The notes beneath the pieces were generated by a model that did no database searches, had not been told where the DNA came from, and worked only from the letters and a program-made list of their open reading frames with translations. Below are positions 35,004-44,211 of a stretch of DNA of 64,000 nucleotides, in pieces; the first letter of the stretch is position 1; every line of letters begins with the position of its first letter. A program made the translations under genes and the position numbers. The stretch lies in assembly GCF_900142845.1 (NCBI RefSeq), contig NZ_FSRU01000001.1, forward strand, positions 2,728,001-2,792,000, given 5' to 3'. This DNA is from Paraburkholderia phenazinium (GTDB lineage Bacteria > Pseudomonadota > Gammaproteobacteria > Burkholderiales > Burkholderiaceae).

Positions 35004-35927
35004 ATGTCCAAGGAAATCATCGACTCTCATCTCATCAAGGTCCTGCACACGCTGCTCACCGAATCCAGCGTATCGCGCACCGCAACCTTACTGGGACAGT
35101 CGCAACCGACGGTGAGCGTCGCCCTGCGCAAGCTGCGCGAAATGACCGGCGACCCGCTGCTGGTGCGCAGCGGCAGCCGGATGGTGCCGACCAGCCATGC
35201 GCTCACGCTGATCGACCCGGCCGCGCAGGCGCTGAGCAGCATCGCCGCCATCCTGCACCCGACCACGACCTTCGATCCGGCCACCACGAACCGGACCTTC
35301 CGCATCGGCTCGCCGGATTATCTCGACGTATTTTTTGTGCCGGCGATTGTCGACGCCTTTCATAGCGAGGCCCCGGGTGCGAAGATCGAATTCAAGCATC
35401 TGATGATGGTCGACGGCGGCTACGAGCATGGCCTCGAAAGCGGTTTCCTCGATCTGGTGATCGGCAACTGGCGCACGCCGCCGGAGCATCTGCACCTGCA
35501 GCCGCTGTGCAAGGACGAACTGGTTTGCCTGATGCGCGCCGCTCATCCGATCAAGCCTGGCCGGCTCACTCAAGCCGTCTATCAGGAGGCCGAACATCTG
35601 GCCGTCACCACCTACAACACGACCGCGTGGGGCACCATCGACGTCGAACTGGCGCGCAACGGTTTGTCGCGCACGGTAACCACCACGCTGCCCTACTTCG
35701 GCATGGCCCCCTACGTGCTGGTACGCTCGAACCTGCTGTTCACCACCACGCGTGCGCTCGCCACGCACTACACCGGTCTGTTGCCGCTGCGCATCGAGCC
35801 CGTCCCCGGCGGCGCACAACCGTTGACGTATTACCAGCTCTGGCACGACCGGACCCATCGCAGCGCCGCCGCCATGTGGCTGCGTAGACTGGTGGCGAAC
35901 GTGGCAAAGAATCTGCTGGAAACCTGA
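35004..35927 (+). CDS. LysR-type regulator
   Basis: A 307-residue LysR protein resembling the NahR/NodD-like branch. The helix-turn-helix is LTESSVSRTATLLGQSQPTVSVALRKLR (about residues 18-45) and the effector domain runs from about residue 95 (RTFRIGSPDYLDVFFVP). That branch often responds to aromatic compounds. AGAGG precedes the start; TTG at 35001 is an alternative. It is convergent with the rubredoxin reductase gene, so it need not control that operon directly, although it is the nearest regulator. Confidence 0.92.
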   Translation: MSKEIIDSHLIKVLHTLLTESSVSRTATLLGQSQPTVSVALRKLREMTGDPLLVRSGSRMVPTSHALTLIDPAAQALSSIAAILHPTTTFDPATTNRTFRIGSPDYLDVFFVPAIVDAFHSEAPGAKIEFKHLMMVDGGYEHGLESGFLDLVIGNWRTPPEHLHLQPLCKDELVCLMRAAHPIKPGRLTQAVYQEAEHLAVTTYNTTAWGTIDVELARNGLSRTVTTTLPYFGMAPYVLVRSNLLFTTTRALATHYTGLLPLRIEPVPGGAQPLTYYQLWHDRTHRSAAAMWLRRLVANVAKNLLET

Positions 35928-35935
35928 TCAGCCAT

Positions 35936-35965
35936 AAAAAAACGCCGCAAGCGAAGCCTGCGGCG
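35936..35965 (-). terminator. Intrinsic terminator of the Rieske-rubredoxin operon
   Basis: On the minus strand CGCCGCA-N9-TGCGGCG is a 7-base stem, followed by seven T residues (the A-run at 35936-35942). It lies between the convergent LysR and reductase genes; on the plus strand it may also slow transcription from lysR. Confidence 0.8.
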
Positions 35966-36083
35966 CAATGCGAAGCATCAGTGGCGCTGAGAGGTGACAG
36001 GCCCGTTACGCCACCGATCCGGCGCGAAGTGAGGTCGGTCAGATGGAAGATTTGTTATCGTTGGAACCTCGCGACAGACGAGC

Positions 36084-37277
36084 CTACGCCGGCGCCGAAG
36101 CGGCGCTCGCCGCCAGCACCTTGAGCAGTTCGGCCTTGCCTTCGGTCGCCGCCCCGACCAGCGCGAAGCCAATCGGCTGGCCATGCTCGACGTGGTGACA
36201 GACGGCGCGCGCGGCGTGAGGCGCATCTTCGGCGGTCGGCTCGATGCGCCACTCACCCTCCATATGCGGCACCACCACGACGGCAGGCGCCGCCGGCGTC
36301 TTGACGATCACCGGCATCACCGGGAACGCGACGCGCGTCGCTTCGCCGTTGAGCGTGCGCGCCAATGCACGCGCTGCGTGCATGATCGGCAGAACGTAGG
36401 GTTGCAGTTTGCCGTCGAGCGCCGCGCAATCGCCGAGCGCGTAAACATCCGGCACGCTGGTGCGGCACCAGGCATCGGTATGGATGCCCTGCGCGACTGC
36501 GATGCCGGCAGCCGACGCCAGCGCCGTGCGCGGGACCAGACCGATCGCCGAGACCACCAGGTCGGCATCGACGGCCTCGCCATCGTCCAGCGTCAGCCGA
36601 TAGCCGGCCTGCAAGCGCTCGATGCTCGCAACACCGCGCCCAAGATAGAAGCGGATGCCGCGCTCGCTCAACGCGTTGGCGAACACCTCACCGGTGCGCT
36701 CGGGCAGCAAACGCGCCAGCGGCGTGCTGGCCGGGTCGATCAACGCGACGGTGTGGCCAGCCGACAGCAGGTCGTTGGCAAACTCGCAGCCGATCAACCC
36801 TGCCCCAAGAATCGCCACCGAGCCGCATCCGTTTAACGCTTCCCTGAAACGGGCGTAGTCCGCGAGATCGTTGATCGAGAGAATCTCGTCGGCACCACTG
36901 CCGTCGATCCGCAACCGCCGCGGGTCGGCACCTGTCGCAAGCACCAGCTTGCCGTAGCGCAGCGGCTCGCCTTCCACCACGATCGTATGTGCATCCGGCA
37001 CGATGCGCTCGACCCGCTGATGCGTGCGGATCTCAGCGTTGAGTTGCTTCGCCATCGCCGCCGCGTCGAAGTTCGCCAACGCGTGCGCTTCCTTCTTCAT
37101 TGCCAGCGCAGTGGACAGCATCGGCTTCGAATAGAAGCTGCCGTCGTCCTGACTGATCAGGACGAGCGGGACCGCCGCGTCGAGCTTGCGCAATTCGCGT
37201 GCGACCGTATAGCCGGCGAGTCCCGTGCCGACGATGACAACCGGCGCTTGCGCCTGATTGGATGCGTGTTCGCTCAT
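36084..37277 (-). CDS. Rubredoxin-NAD(+) reductase-type flavoprotein
   Basis: A 397-residue FAD/NAD(P)-dependent reductase. The FAD site VIVGTGLAGYTVA is near residue 14, the NAD(P) site VAILGAGLIGCEFA is near residue 153, and VYALGDCA near 280 holds the second FAD contact. It resembles rubredoxin reductases of alkane hydroxylase systems. It overlaps the rubredoxin stop by the 4-base ATGA, so it is translated together with it. In this operon it should pass electrons from NADH to rubredoxin. The C-terminal 80 residues form the usual interface domain. Confidence 0.92.
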   Translation of the reverse strand: MSEHASNQAQAPVVIVGTGLAGYTVARELRKLDAAVPLVLISQDDGSFYSKPMLSTALAMKKEAHALANFDAAAMAKQLNAEIRTHQRVERIVPDAHTIVVEGEPLRYGKLVLATGADPRRLRIDGSGADEILSINDLADYARFREALNGCGSVAILGAGLIGCEFANDLLSAGHTVALIDPASTPLARLLPERTGEVFANALSERGIRFYLGRGVASIERLQAGYRLTLDDGEAVDADLVVSAIGLVPRTALASAAGIAVAQGIHTDAWCRTSVPDVYALGDCAALDGKLQPYVLPIMHAARALARTLNGEATRVAFPVMPVIVKTPAAPAVVVVPHMEGEWRIEPTAEDAPHAARAVCHHVEHGQPIGFALVGAATEGKAELLKVLAASAASAPA

Positions 37278-37444
37278 ACCGTTATCCGTTGCATTTCGAA
37301 GTCATGTTTGCCGGTCGCGCAATCGGGACATATCCAGTCGTCGGGGACGTCTTCCCAGCGCGTACCGGGCGCGAGGCCCGCTTCGGGCAGACCCAGCGCC
37401 TCATCATAGCGAAACCCGCAGATTACACATTCCCAGATGTTCAT
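37274..37444 (-). CDS. Rubredoxin
   Basis: A 56-residue one-iron electron carrier. The four iron-binding cysteines are Cys6 and Cys9 (ECVICGF) and Cys39 and Cys42 (ICPDCA). The conserved GLPEAGLAPGTRWEDVPDDW lies between the pairs. GGGAG precedes the ATG at 37444; an in-frame ATG six bases earlier is possible. Its stop overlaps the reductase start. It should carry electrons from the reductase, presumably to the upstream Rieske oxygenase. Confidence 0.96.
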   Translation of the reverse strand: MNIWECVICGFRYDEALGLPEAGLAPGTRWEDVPDDWICPDCATGKHDFEMQRITV

Positions 37445-37465
37445 CGCCATTCTCCCGATCGCGGA

Positions 37466-38533
37466 TTAACGCACATACCCCTGGCCCAGGCCAATCTCGC
37501 CCAGCGCACGCCGGTACGCTCCCGACGAGCGGTCGGCCAGAATCGGCGCCTCCGCCGTGCGGTCGATAGGCAGGTCCTCGGGACACTGCTGCTCGACAAT
37601 CGCGCGATCTTCCTCGAAGACCTGGCGGTTGAATTCATAGACGTCGTCGAGCGGCAAATCCTTGTCGAAGTTTCGCACGATCGGCACGAACAGCCGGGTC
37701 AGGCGCGCCGAGACCGGACTCGCCGCGTTCAGAATCGACAGGCGTCCGCCCTCCGGGAAGTGCACTGTGAGGCGGGCAAAAAACGGCACGTCGACTTCGA
37801 AGATGCGTCGCCACAGAAAACCGTCCGGCGCGCGATGCTGCATCGACTTCGGAAAATTGCTGACCGTGCTGATGTATTCCGCATGCAGGCCACGCTCGCG
37901 CCGCTCCACCGAATACTGCGGCACAACAGGATTCTCGCGATCGGCAAAGCTGTCGTGGTGAATCCACGCAAAATGCGCGACGTCGATAAAACCCTCGGTT
38001 TGCCGGCCGGCAGAAGCGCGAATATCGATCGAGGGCGGCAGGATCTGCTGAAACGACGGATCGTCCCAGTTGGGAAACTCGGGCAACGCTTCGGTGCCGC
38101 CACCCAGCGACACCCAGATCAGCCCATAGGCCTCCTGAGTGGCGTAAGTGGTCAGATGCAGGCGCTCGGGAATCGGACCGTCGCCTTGCGACGGGATGTG
38201 TTTGCACTTGCCGTCCCCGCCGTACGCGAGGCCATGGTACGGACACACCAGATTGCCGTTCTCGACCCAGCCCTGGCTCAACGGCGCGCCGCGATGCGGA
38301 CAGACGTCGCGCGCCGTCACGAGCTGGCCGTCCGGTCCGCTACCCGTGCGAAACACGACCAGCCGTTCGTCCAGCAGCGTCACACTCAGGGGCTTGTCTT
38401 GCACGTCGGCGGCGAACGCCACCGGATGCCAATAGCGGCTGAGTATCTCCCAGTCGTGGCTATCGAAAGTGCAGTTGCGCGGCTGCGTGGCCGAGCGTTG
38501 AAACGTCAATGGGGCTACTTGGGGGGAAGTCAT
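37466..38533 (-). CDS. Rieske non-heme iron oxygenase
   Basis: A 355-residue oxygenase. The Rieske [2Fe-2S] site has Cys78, His80, Cys97 and His100 (CPHRG and CPYHG). The mononuclear iron site lies in the segment FIDVAHFAWIHH, with likely ligands His187 and His192 and a C-terminal Asp. It is of the size of VanA-like or demethylase oxygenases, single-component in sequence without a beta subunit. The substrate is unknown. It is first in a three-gene operon; the rubredoxin gene starts 21 bases after its stop. GGAGA precedes the ATG at 38533. Confidence 0.93.
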   Translation of the reverse strand: MTSPQVAPLTFQRSATQPRNCTFDSHDWEILSRYWHPVAFAADVQDKPLSVTLLDERLVVFRTGSGPDGQLVTARDVCPHRGAPLSQGWVENGNLVCPYHGLAYGGDGKCKHIPSQGDGPIPERLHLTTYATQEAYGLIWVSLGGGTEALPEFPNWDDPSFQQILPPSIDIRASAGRQTEGFIDVAHFAWIHHDSFADRENPVVPQYSVERRERGLHAEYISTVSNFPKSMQHRAPDGFLWRRIFEVDVPFFARLTVHFPEGGRLSILNAASPVSARLTRLFVPIVRNFDKDLPLDDVYEFNRQVFEEDRAIVEQQCPEDLPIDRTAEAPILADRSSGAYRRALGEIGLGQGYVR

Positions 38534-38737
38534 GTTGTGTCGTCTCCAGGACCTGACGTGGATTCGTCGCAGCAGCCGTGTTATCGGGCTGCGTGGACAC
38601 AACAATAGCGGGATGCGGCAGGCGAACCCATCCCCCGTCGAGCATCTAGTCTATGTGCGGATACGCATAGGATGGAGCCGGTGGCACGAAGCGCGGCCGT
38701 GGCGCGCGCTCATGCAAGCCCGTACAGATCATGCAGA

Positions 38738-39397
38738 TCAGGCAAGCAGGTCTTCGTAGAACGCGCCGAACGGCCGGGTGGGATGGGCGATCTGGATTTC
38801 CAGAATCCACAGGCTGGCATCAGGCCGCTCGTCGAAGTCGCCGAGATTGCCGGCCTTGTAGATTGCATGCGGGAAGTCGCTCACGCGATGCCCCTTGATA
38901 TCCACGTTCAGACGCCAGCCGAGCGCCTCGGCCCGTTGCGCGGCGTACCCGTACAGGTCCTTGCCGCCCGCGCCAGTACTGCGCCAATGATGCTCGACCT
39001 CGTCGAAGATCGTCTTGACCGCTGCCGCACAGGCCTTCATTTCCGCATCGTCGCCCACCACGTAGGTGGCGCCGGCATCGCCTTCATGGTGATCCCACAC
39101 CACACCGAGATCCACGAAGAAAATATCGTTCTCGGCCAGTTGCGGATCGACTTCCGCACGTTCCTTGAACGTCTTCAGCGTGTTCTCGCCGAAGCGGATC
39201 AGGATGGGATGCCAGATCCGCTCCATGCCCAGTTCTTGCAGCACGGCCTTGCAGATGACATTCGCTTCCGATTCGCGCATGCCCGGGCGGATTCTCTTCG
39301 CGACTTCATCGACCACCTTCCAGGTCATCGCGCGTGCGTGCTGCATCGATGCGACGGAAAAGTCCTTGCCGACCGCCTGTTTCGCATTGCTATTCAA
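38738..39397 (-). CDS. M24-family metallopeptidase-like protein
   Basis: A 219-residue protein with the pita-bread fold of methionine aminopeptidases and prolidases. The five metal ligands can be placed: Asp96 in FVDLG, Asp107 in EGDAG, His170 in IKGHR, Glu200 in WILEIQ and Glu215 in GAFYED. It lacks the extra N-terminal domain of prolidases. The substrate is unknown, as second copies of this type are found beside metabolic genes. It is divergent neither from the oxygenase nor in its operon; the gap is about 200 bases. Confidence 0.88.
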   Translation of the reverse strand: MNSNAKQAVGKDFSVASMQHARAMTWKVVDEVAKRIRPGMRESEANVICKAVLQELGMERIWHPILIRFGENTLKTFKERAEVDPQLAENDIFFVDLGVVWDHHEGDAGATYVVGDDAEMKACAAAVKTIFDEVEHHWRSTGAGGKDLYGYAAQRAEALGWRLNVDIKGHRVSDFPHAIYKAGNLGDFDERPDASLWILEIQIAHPTRPFGAFYEDLLA

Positions 39398-39473
39398 AGC
39401 TCACCTCTGTGCTGTTTGTCTGTTGGCCGCGTGGCCTCTTGCTCACGCGTCACGAAAGGCGCCACATGCGGCG

Positions 39474-39983
39474 TTATTTCGCCGCGGTACGCGACCAAGC
39501 GAGTTCGACAAACACCCGGCACAACGCCTCCATGCCTTTGGCATCGTCAGCGTCGAAGCGCGCGACGAGCGGACTGTCGACGTCCCAGACACCGATCAGC
39601 GTGCCGTCGGCAGCAACCAGCGGCACCACGATCTCCGACTGCGAGGCCGAATCGCAAGCGATATGCCCAGGAAACTCATGGACGTCGCGCACCACCTGGG
39701 TGACGCGCGTCTGCGCCGCCGTCCCGCACACGCCGCGGCCCAATGCGATGCGCACACATGCCGGCTTGCCCTGGAACGGTCCGACCACCAGTTCGGCGCC
39801 GTCGAAGAAATAGAAGCCGGCCCAGTTCAAGCCATCCAGCGAATTGAACACCAGCGACGAGAAGTTCGCCGCATTGGCGATCCGGTCGGTTTCATCGGCG
39901 AGCAGCGAACGCGCCTGAGCGACCAGTTCCTCGTATTGAGCCGGTTTGGAAAGTTGCGATGAGGCAGTGGAGACCTGAAACAT
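39474..39983 (-). CDS. msrC: Free methionine-(R)-sulfoxide reductase
   Basis: A 169-residue GAF-domain enzyme that reduces free methionine-R-sulfoxide using thioredoxin. Three cysteines (Cys76, Cys86, Cys110) have the same spacing as Cys84, Cys94 and Cys118 of E. coli MsrC, in RGVCGTAA and HIACDSASQSEIVVP. It sits 76 bases upstream of the M24 gene on the same strand and could be cotranscribed. It acts in the cytoplasm as an antioxidant repair enzyme. Confidence 0.95.
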   Translation of the reverse strand: MFQVSTASSQLSKPAQYEELVAQARSLLADETDRIANAANFSSLVFNSLDGLNWAGFYFFDGAELVVGPFQGKPACVRIALGRGVCGTAAQTRVTQVVRDVHEFPGHIACDSASQSEIVVPLVAADGTLIGVWDVDSPLVARFDADDAKGMEALCRVFVELAWSRTAAK

Positions 39984-40112
39984 GATGCAGTCCGTAGCGG
40001 ATACCAGGGGAACGGAGCGGCCCTCGGCGTGGCGCCGATCAGACCGTCCGTCATGCGAACGCGTATCTTACGCCGGACAGGCCGCCGGCGTGACGGTGAC
40101 ACCGCTGCGGAC

Positions 40113-40895
40113 TCAGGTATGGCTATCGCAATGGCATGAGCCGGCTGGGTCACCCGGCGCTGCCGGCGAGGTGCCGTACTCGAGCTTCGGATACCAGTTC
40201 GTGCCGCGGCCGCCCGGCGTCATGTCGAGCACCTGCCAGACCGGCATGATGTCGGGGGCGCCGCGCGGATCCTGACCGGGATCGGCCGTCTGCGGACCCA
40301 TCTCGCCGCCCCAGAAATGCCGCAGCACGCCGCCCGAGCGGGTGAAGACATTGAACTCCGCGGTGTCCTCGCCATCGGGGTCCTCGTTCGCGTAGTCGCG
40401 GTTGAAACTGTTGCCGCCCGACGAATACACGCGCAGGTGGCGCCAGCCGCGCTCTTTCTTGAAGGCCAGGAGACGTTCGATCGGCGAGCGGGCGATCACA
40501 GCAAACGCCACGCGTTGCAGAATATCGGCCATCTCGCCGTCGAGGGAGCTCAGCGTCGCGGCGCACATCGGACAAGACCGTGCCGTCCGAGGGCCGAACA
40601 TCCAGTTGTAGGTCACCAGCGTATCGTGGGCACCGAACATCTCCGTTAGCGTCACCGGCCCATGCTCGCCTTCGAAGCGGTAGTCCTGCGGCACCGCCCC
40701 ACCCGGCGGCAACGCACGCCGCTGGGCCGCCACCCGCTCGATGTGGCGGCGCAATTCGATTTCCTCGGCCAGCAGCGCATTGCGCGCCTCGCGGTACTGG
40801 GTGCTTTCGCCGGGAAAGCGCCGCGGCGACTGGGCCAATAACGTGGCCGGCTGCAATGCCTGCGGTTGCTGCGCGATTCGATCCGTATCGGTCAT
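40113..40895 (-). CDS. DUF899 thioredoxin-like family protein
   Basis: A 260-residue protein of the DUF899 family, which has a thioredoxin fold. The CPMC motif near residue 108 (RSCPMCAATL) follows VTYNWMFGP, a conserved DUF899 landmark. The C-terminus contains WYPKLEY and ends in GSCHCDSHT, with two extra cysteines. The in vivo function is not established; disulfide or redox activity is likely. It is upstream of msrC on the same strand, with about 130 bases between. Confidence 0.9.
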   Translation of the reverse strand: MTDTDRIAQQPQALQPATLLAQSPRRFPGESTQYREARNALLAEEIELRRHIERVAAQRRALPPGGAVPQDYRFEGEHGPVTLTEMFGAHDTLVTYNWMFGPRTARSCPMCAATLSSLDGEMADILQRVAFAVIARSPIERLLAFKKERGWRHLRVYSSGGNSFNRDYANEDPDGEDTAEFNVFTRSGGVLRHFWGGEMGPQTADPGQDPRGAPDIMPVWQVLDMTPGGRGTNWYPKLEYGTSPAAPGDPAGSCHCDSHT

Positions 40896-41430
40896 CCGTG
40901 ATCTCCTGACAGGTTGAACGAAAATAAGGGCCCAACGTGGCGCCCTGCGGCCTCTTACGGCTTCACGATCTAGCCGCCCCTATTCACACGACGAACGGCA
41001 TGTCGAAGAATCGACACGGTCGCACGGTCAATCCAGCCTGTTTCCAGAAAATGCCCGCACGGCTGCGCCGATCGTTCCAGTAAAAGATCAAACGCCTGTT
41101 CGATCAAGAGGGGATTGTCTGCATAAAGGGAAAGATGCGACACTGCCTGAAACGCTGCGGCGCTGTACCTGAAACGCCGCCCTTCGCGGAATCGGCCTCG
41201 CCGGATCAAACGGCAGTTCGCGTCGCGCATGAGGCTCATTATCACGCTGCTCGATCTAGGGGATTACCAGCGGTCGAAACGGCATTCAGGTCATGGCGTT
41301 CAAGTTCTCGCCCGGTCTGCCGTAGATCAGATTATGTGGATTGCCGGCATAAACGAGTCAGGAACGCCTTGAATCGGCACACGCCGTTCTGACGATTTTC
41401 GCTCGCCTTCCTCACCTCCGGGGTCAAACC
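40896..41430. other. 535 bases without a supported gene
   Basis: This divergent region should contain promoters for the DUF899 gene and the diguanylate cyclase. An open frame at 40970-41245 (minus, 91 codons, containing LYADNPLLIEQAFDLLLERS) might be a small gene but has no good start signal or known relatives. Confidence 0.4.
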
Positions 41431-42954
41431 GTGCGCCGCTCGCTCAAGCTCACCCATCTCGTGCTATTGGCCGTCTCGTTCGTATCGCTGCACGTGATAG
41501 GTCTGCTGGTGTTCTCTTCCCCGACGGCATCCACGTTCGCCAGCTATCCGTTCCTGCTGCTGGCGCCCGCGCTGGCCTGCGCAAGTTGCTGCTGGCGGGC
41601 CGCAACCGAGGCGCGCGAATCGCGCTCGTCGTGGATTCTGCTGAGCGCCGGGATGGGACTGTGGACCTGCGGCATTGCGCTCAGCGCGTGGGAGGACATC
41701 TTCCAGCACATCCCTGAGAGCGCCGCCTGGTTCTCCGACTTCTCGTTCTTCCTCTACGGCGTGCCGGTGCTGCTCGCGATCTCGTCCGTTTCGGCGAAAC
41801 AGCGGGTTCCGTTCTTCATCTGGATGGACGCGGCCCAGGCGCTGCTGACCGGCTTCCTCGCCTATGTCATCATTTTTTCCGTGGTGCCGTTTTCGGACAC
41901 CCCGCTCGCGCCGATTCCGGCGACGACCCTGGTGCTGACCTACAACGCCGAGAACTTCATCCTTGCGGTGGCCGCGACCTTGCGTCTGCTGGCTCAGCCG
42001 CGCGGCGAGGAACGCCGCTTCTATGCGCGCCTCTTCGCCTTCCTGTGGATCTACGCGGTTGCGGCCTTCGTGTACAACAACTGGGCCGCCACATCGGATG
42101 GGCATGCCGCCATGGACGCCCTCGTCGATATCCCCTTCCTGTTCCTCGTTGTGGTAACCGTCGCGCCGCGCTCACGGCGCCCCAAGGTGGAACACATCGC
42201 GCACAAGCAGACGCTCGCCCTGTTCATCGAAAACGTCACGCCCATTTTCTACACGGTCGCGCTGCTGGCGCTGAGCATCTGGGTGATGCGCCAGCATTTT
42301 TATGCGGGCACGGTGGGAATCTTTACCGCCCTCGTCGTCTACGCCACCCGCTCGACCACGCTGCAGGGCCGCTACATCCGCGTACAACGCGAGCTGCACG
42401 AAGCGCGCGACCGCCTCGAGCAGATGGCGCTCACCGACGCGCTGACCAACACGGCGAACCGCCGGCGCTTCGACGAGGCGCTCGCGCTCGAATGGAATCG
42501 CGCTATCCGCAACCGGCATCCGCTGGCGCTGCTGCTGGTCGATATCGATTACTTCAAGCTGCTCAACGATCGCTACGGGCACCCGGCCGGCGACCGCTGC
42601 CTGGTCTCGATCGCCCTTGCGCTGCAATCCGCGCTGCCGCGCAGCGGCGACCTGCTGGCGCGCTATGGCGGCGAAGAATTTGCGGCGATCCTGCCCGCCA
42701 CGGACGAAGCCGGCGCCTGCCTCGTGGCCGCCACCATGCAGGCAGCGGTGCAGTCGCTGAAGATCCGCAACGAAAGCTCGACCGGCCTCTATGTCACCGT
42801 CAGCGTCGGGGTGGCCGTGTTCGAGTCTCCGCAGGCCGACGCGGCGGAAATCATCGAGGCGGCCGATCAGGCGCTCTATCGCGCCAAACAGCGCGGCCGC
42901 AACCGTATCGAAGCGACCGCCCAGCGCGATTTTCTGCGCAACGGCACGCGCTAA
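41431..42954 (+). CDS. Membrane-bound diguanylate cyclase with an I-site
   Basis: A 507-residue protein. Several membrane helices fill about residues 10-310, a short coiled-coil linker follows (HEARDRLEQ), and a GGDEF domain lies at about 330-495. Active-site landmarks are DIDYFKLLNDRYGH from residue 371 and GGEEF at 413-417. RSGD at 404-407, five residues before GGEEF, is an intact product-inhibition I-site. It makes cyclic di-GMP from two GTP and so favours sessile growth. The membrane part probably senses a signal. It starts at GTG. Confidence 0.93.
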   Translation: MRRSLKLTHLVLLAVSFVSLHVIGLLVFSSPTASTFASYPFLLLAPALACASCCWRAATEARESRSSWILLSAGMGLWTCGIALSAWEDIFQHIPESAAWFSDFSFFLYGVPVLLAISSVSAKQRVPFFIWMDAAQALLTGFLAYVIIFSVVPFSDTPLAPIPATTLVLTYNAENFILAVAATLRLLAQPRGEERRFYARLFAFLWIYAVAAFVYNNWAATSDGHAAMDALVDIPFLFLVVVTVAPRSRRPKVEHIAHKQTLALFIENVTPIFYTVALLALSIWVMRQHFYAGTVGIFTALVVYATRSTTLQGRYIRVQRELHEARDRLEQMALTDALTNTANRRRFDEALALEWNRAIRNRHPLALLLVDIDYFKLLNDRYGHPAGDRCLVSIALALQSALPRSGDLLARYGGEEFAAILPATDEAGACLVAATMQAAVQSLKIRNESSTGLYVTVSVGVAVFESPQADAAEIIEAADQALYRAKQRGRNRIEATAQRDFLRNGTR

Positions 42955-42970
42955 GGCGAACGCTCGCGCA

Positions 42971-44035
42971 TCAGGTCGATTCCACCCGGATCTCCACGTC
43001 TTCAAAGCGCTTCCACCGATAGATCGCGGCCGACAGCAGCCAACTGACAATAAACACGCCGACGATCGCGTAGCCGATCATCCCGAAGTTATCGTTCAGG
43101 CTGCCGATCGCATTCCAGAACACGCCCGACAGATGCAACTGATCGCCGATCAGCCCGAGTCCTTCGATGCCTCCCACCAGCAACGCCACCAGCACCGAGA
43201 TCGTCGTGATGGTGATGTTGTAGTAGAGCTTGCGGACCGGCTTGACGAAGGCCCAGCCATAGGCGCCCAGCATCAGAATGCTGTCGGTGGAGTCGATCAG
43301 CGTCATGCCCGCCGTGAACAGCACGGGGAACACCAGGATCGACCAGATCGGCAGACCCTGCGCCGCGCTCGCGGCGGAAATCCCCAGCAGGCCGACCTCG
43401 GTCGCGGTGTCGAAGCCGAGACCGAACAGGAAGCCCAGAAAGTACATATGCCAGCTTTTCGTGATCAGGCTGAAGAGCGGCCGGAAGATGCGGGCGAGAA
43501 AACCGCGGCTCGCGAGCAGCATGTCGAAATCTTCCTCCGCGTAGGGCTCGCCGTTGCGCACGCGACGAAACGCGCGCAGCACCGAGCGCAGGATCACGAG
43601 GTTCAGCAGCGCAATCGCAAACAGGAACAGCGTGGAGACGATCGTGCCGACCACCGCGCCGATTTCCTTCAGCCCATCCATGCGGCTTTGCAGCGCTAGC
43701 GCGGTGGCCGCGATGCCCACCGAAGCCAGCACGACGATGGTGGAATGCCCGAGCGAAAACATCAGGCCGACGCTGACCGGGCGCTGGCCGGCCTGCATCA
43801 GCTTGCGGGTGACGTTGTCGATGGCCGCGATGTGATCCGCGTCCACCGCATGCCGCAGGCCGAACGAGTACGCGAGCAGGCTCGTCCCCATCAGCAGCGG
43901 GTAGTGGTGAAATGCAATGAAAGCCCAGACCCAGGCGGCCACGTTGAACGCCAGCAGAAACGCGTAAAGTCCGACGATTCTCTGCCGCAAGGGTCCGCTG
44001 CCGTCGCCGAACAGCGCTTTCATCATCTGTGTCAT
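42971..44035 (-). CDS. hoxN: HoxN/NixA-type nickel/cobalt permease
   Basis: A 354-residue NiCoT-family permease with eight hydrophobic helices and the signature HAVDADHIAAIDN, which is essential for metal transport, then LGFDTATEVGLLG and GMTLIDSTDSILM. It resembles Cupriavidus HoxN along its length. It imports Ni2+ or Co2+ with high affinity. The ATG at 44035 has AGGCAGG upstream and gives the family length; an ATG at 44065 is an alternative. It is divergent from nikR, which should control it. The convergent end is 17 bases from the cyclase stop. Confidence 0.93.
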   Translation of the reverse strand: MTQMMKALFGDGSGPLRQRIVGLYAFLLAFNVAAWVWAFIAFHHYPLLMGTSLLAYSFGLRHAVDADHIAAIDNVTRKLMQAGQRPVSVGLMFSLGHSTIVVLASVGIAATALALQSRMDGLKEIGAVVGTIVSTLFLFAIALLNLVILRSVLRAFRRVRNGEPYAEEDFDMLLASRGFLARIFRPLFSLITKSWHMYFLGFLFGLGFDTATEVGLLGISAASAAQGLPIWSILVFPVLFTAGMTLIDSTDSILMLGAYGWAFVKPVRKLYYNITITTISVLVALLVGGIEGLGLIGDQLHLSGVFWNAIGSLNDNFGMIGYAIVGVFIVSWLLSAAIYRWKRFEDVEIRVEST

Positions 44036-44079
44036 GGGTGCCTGCCTATCCGCCGTGGAGTTCATTCACCGCAATAATA

Positions 44080-44094
44080 CTTTTTTCAAAAAAG
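44080..44094. promoter_or_regulatory. Palindrome in the hoxN-nikR intergenic region
   Basis: CTTTTTT-C-AAAAAAG is a perfect 15-base palindrome between the divergent hoxN and nikR genes, next to AATAATAC. It does not match the E. coli NikR operator (GTATGA-N16-TCATAC). It may be an operator or simply an A/T-rich promoter element. Confidence 0.35.
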
Positions 44095-44211
44095 ATCATA
44101 TCGATTGGGTTGGCCCATTCGTTCGCCCATTCTCACGTTGACCTGGTCATATGGGATGCCTCGGGTTCAGTTACGATGGGATAACGACACGACCCGCAGC
44201 GAGGACACACC

